Source: Synchiropus splendidus (Eukaryota > Chordata > Actinopteri > Syngnathiformes > Callionymidae). Taken from it: DNA of 64,000 bases. The translations under genes and the position numbers were made by a program. Shown here in pieces: positions 61,963 to 64,000 of the stretch (position 1 is the first letter of the stretch; each line of letters starts with the position of its first letter). The DNA lies in assembly GCF_027744825.2 (NCBI RefSeq), contig NC_071348.1, positions 3,540,563 to 3,604,562 of the forward strand, given 5' to 3'. Under the pieces are notes generated by a model. That model did not search any database. It saw only the letters and a program-made list of their open reading frames with translations, and had not been told where the DNA came from.

Positions 61963-64000
61963 TTTCTGCTTCGGTTCTCGCTCCTCGGATGGTGGTGATG
62001 ACGATGTTGATATTTCGGATCGGAGACTCCAACCGTCTGCTCACATCAGCTGAAGTGATGGACACTGCGTCCTCCGTCCTCAGAAGCCCGAGCTGCGTCT
62101 GCGTCCTGCTTCTCTCCACCAGTCTCCAATCGCAGCCGGAGCTTGTATCAGCACGAACACCGACAGAACCAAGCCCAGTTTCTGCGGGTGTTTAAGCTCA
62201 CCACCCAGTGCTGGATTAGTGAAGGAGGACCTCTGGTGGCGGCGGATGAGAAGTACAGTTTCTTTTCTGGGAGGACTCCAACTGTGTGTCCTCTTTATTT
62301 ATTCCTCCCCCATTTATTAAAAATACATTTTTTGTTGCGACTTATCTCGTGATGTTTTTTTTATCCCCCCATAACATTTCGTCTCATGAATTGATTTTCA
62401 AATGTATACGCGTTGTTTATATTTGTGTGTATGATTATCATTATTTTCATTTACATAAAATATGGCTAATTTCCATGTTCAATTATATTCATTGTTGAGA
62501 ATCGCAATTTTCTTTATTGTTAAGTAGCGTCTCCGTGACTGTGTTCGTCGACTACTAAAGACGCGTATTTTCTCGTGTGACAGAACAGGGACCTCTGGTG
62601 GTAAACTAGTAGATTGCAATTAAGTGCCTTTTTCATTGATATTTTTCCCTTCCCACAAACGTTAGCGCTGATTTAAGAGCATACAGCAAATATTTTTGAA
62701 TATATCTTATAATACTGCTTTTGAAAAATGAAGATCATTGATAAGAATGGATCTAAGGCCGCGACTAATACATCTGTCACCTCAATTACGACAACCACTC
62801 ATCATGCTTTTACTGATACTATTACAGTTGCTGCCACCACTACTGCTACTACAAATGCTACTTTCACTTTTATTCCAGTTACTATAGCTGAGACGTACTT
62901 TGAATATTACCACTTGATCAGCGACAGAAAACTTCTATACTAGCACTATAGAACACGACCACTACTTGACTTCTGGTACTACGACTGCTGCTACTCCTTC
63001 AACTTTCTACTGCTTCAGAATCTATCACTGAAAAAGATTTCCAAAATAACCCAGATTTCCTTTGTGCTTTTTGAATGCTGAAGTACTGTTGTTTTGGAGA
63101 GGAGTCGTGTTGGGACAACTTTCCCGTGCCTGGGTTCCAACTGCTCCAGATTAGTGACGACTGGATGATTCTTTTACAGCTTGAAGTAAATAAGTCATGA
63201 ATATTTCCATGAAACCGTGGTGATCAGCTCTCCGAGGCGAGAGGATACTTTGTAGCTCTGGCTGCATTATTGATGATGTGTGCTTAATGTGCGACACAGA
63301 AATGTAACCCATATTTGGCTTCCAATCTGTAAATAAGTCATGTGACACCCGCGACGGCAAATACGCCACGGCTGGAGGGAAGTTCATCAACTGAGGTCAG
63401 AATTAGCCTGCTGAAGGTGAGAATCAAAGAAGAGCAGTTAGTGAGTCATAATTTCAAAACCATAATCCTGGCGATTAAGAGGCTTCTCATCCGTTGTGAG
63501 GACGCAGACGTTCCCACGCTGCTCATTGAGCGGCAGAAAGACCCTCAGTGGAGCAGCACAGGAGGGTTTTAAACAAAGTGAGCCCTCAACAACGGAGCTC
63601 TTTGAGGGTGAAGACTTATTCGTAATGTGGAACAGAAGGTGGAACTTGTAGATGCATCACATGTAAGTGAGATGAAGACATAGTGAAGAATATGTTCGTC
63701 CCTGTTTGACTAACTCTCAGCCCAGTGAGGAAAGGACAGAGGGGGGTTGCTGCAAAGAGCTGAGCCAGAACGCAGGGGTAGTGACTGAAAAACAGTGTGA
63801 GAAGCTCAGTTATCCGACAGAGACCCGACGTACAACCACTGGTGGCTGCGACGTCTCTTGGAGACATCCAAGTCTTCCCTTCCCCTGACCCTGGTATTCC
63901 CCCTAAAGCCATAGGTATCTAGGTGGAACAAAGCCTGGGCCTCTTTATTTTGGCTGCTGCCCCCACGACCTGATCTCGGCTAAGAAAAGGGATTGGATTT
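61963..64000 (-). promoter_or_regulatory. aplp1 upstream region
   Basis: The first few hundred bases (61963-62240) contain CpG-rich sequence and should hold the aplp1 promoter and 5' UTR. Two CTCF-like sites (minus strand CCACCAGAGGTCC) occur at 62227-62240 and 62589-62602. An ACN-rich degenerate trinucleotide tract lies at 62760-62880. No other gene was recognised to the window edge. Confidence 0.5.

Noticed and set aside
62728..62943. 71-codon Thr-rich ORF
   Set aside because: The Thr run comes from a degenerate ACN trinucleotide tract; no start context, no family match.
1..64000. CRISPR array, prophage, operon or other prokaryotic system
   Set aside because: Introns, poly(A) signals and vertebrate gene families throughout; repeats present are transposon copies and microsatellites, not regularly spaced arrays.

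Overview
The window is vertebrate nuclear DNA, most likely from a teleost fish. Genes are split by GT-AG introns, 3' ends use AATAAA signals, and CpG-rich promoters alternate with AT-rich DNA. Fish-type interspersed repeats are present: short hAT-like elements, a non-LTR reverse-transcriptase C-terminal fragment and an (AATCAG)n-tailed repeat. I cannot name the species.

Four protein-coding genes can be assembled exon by exon with consistent reading phase. From left to right they are psenen (minus, 3 exons, 101 aa), kmt2b (plus, 36 coding exons, about 3,846 aa), zbtb32 (minus, 4 coding exons, 451 aa) and aplp1 (minus, 17 exons, 704 aa). Their human orthologues all lie in 19q13.12, so this is a conserved synteny block with some local reordering.

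Layout: 1-1047 is the psenen 3' flank. 1048-2244 is psenen. 2245-3099 is a divergent intergenic promoter region shared with kmt2b. 3100-22020 is the kmt2b coding region, and its 3' UTR runs to about 24018. kmt2b and zbtb32 meet tail to tail, and their predicted transcript ends overlap by a few tens of bases near 23950-24018. zbtb32 occupies 24106-28141. 28142-33890 holds no convincing gene but carries several transposon relics. aplp1 runs from its poly(A) signal near 33906 to its start codon at 61962. Its first intron (about 18.5 kb) contains repeats and no recognisable gene. 61963-64000 is the aplp1 upstream region.

Function: Kmt2b is a histone H3K4 methyltransferase that binds unmethylated CpG DNA. 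Zbtb32 is a BTB/zinc-finger repressor of the PLZF type. Psenen (PEN-2) is an essential gamma-secretase subunit. Aplp1 is an APP-family type I membrane protein whose family members are gamma-secretase substrates, so an enzyme subunit and a probable substrate lie within 60 kb. I found no CRISPR array, operon or evident new molecular system. The points most worth a second look are the overlapping gene tails, an unassigned promoter-like segment inside zbtb32, the expanded fish Kmt2b with altered motifs, and the repeat structures.
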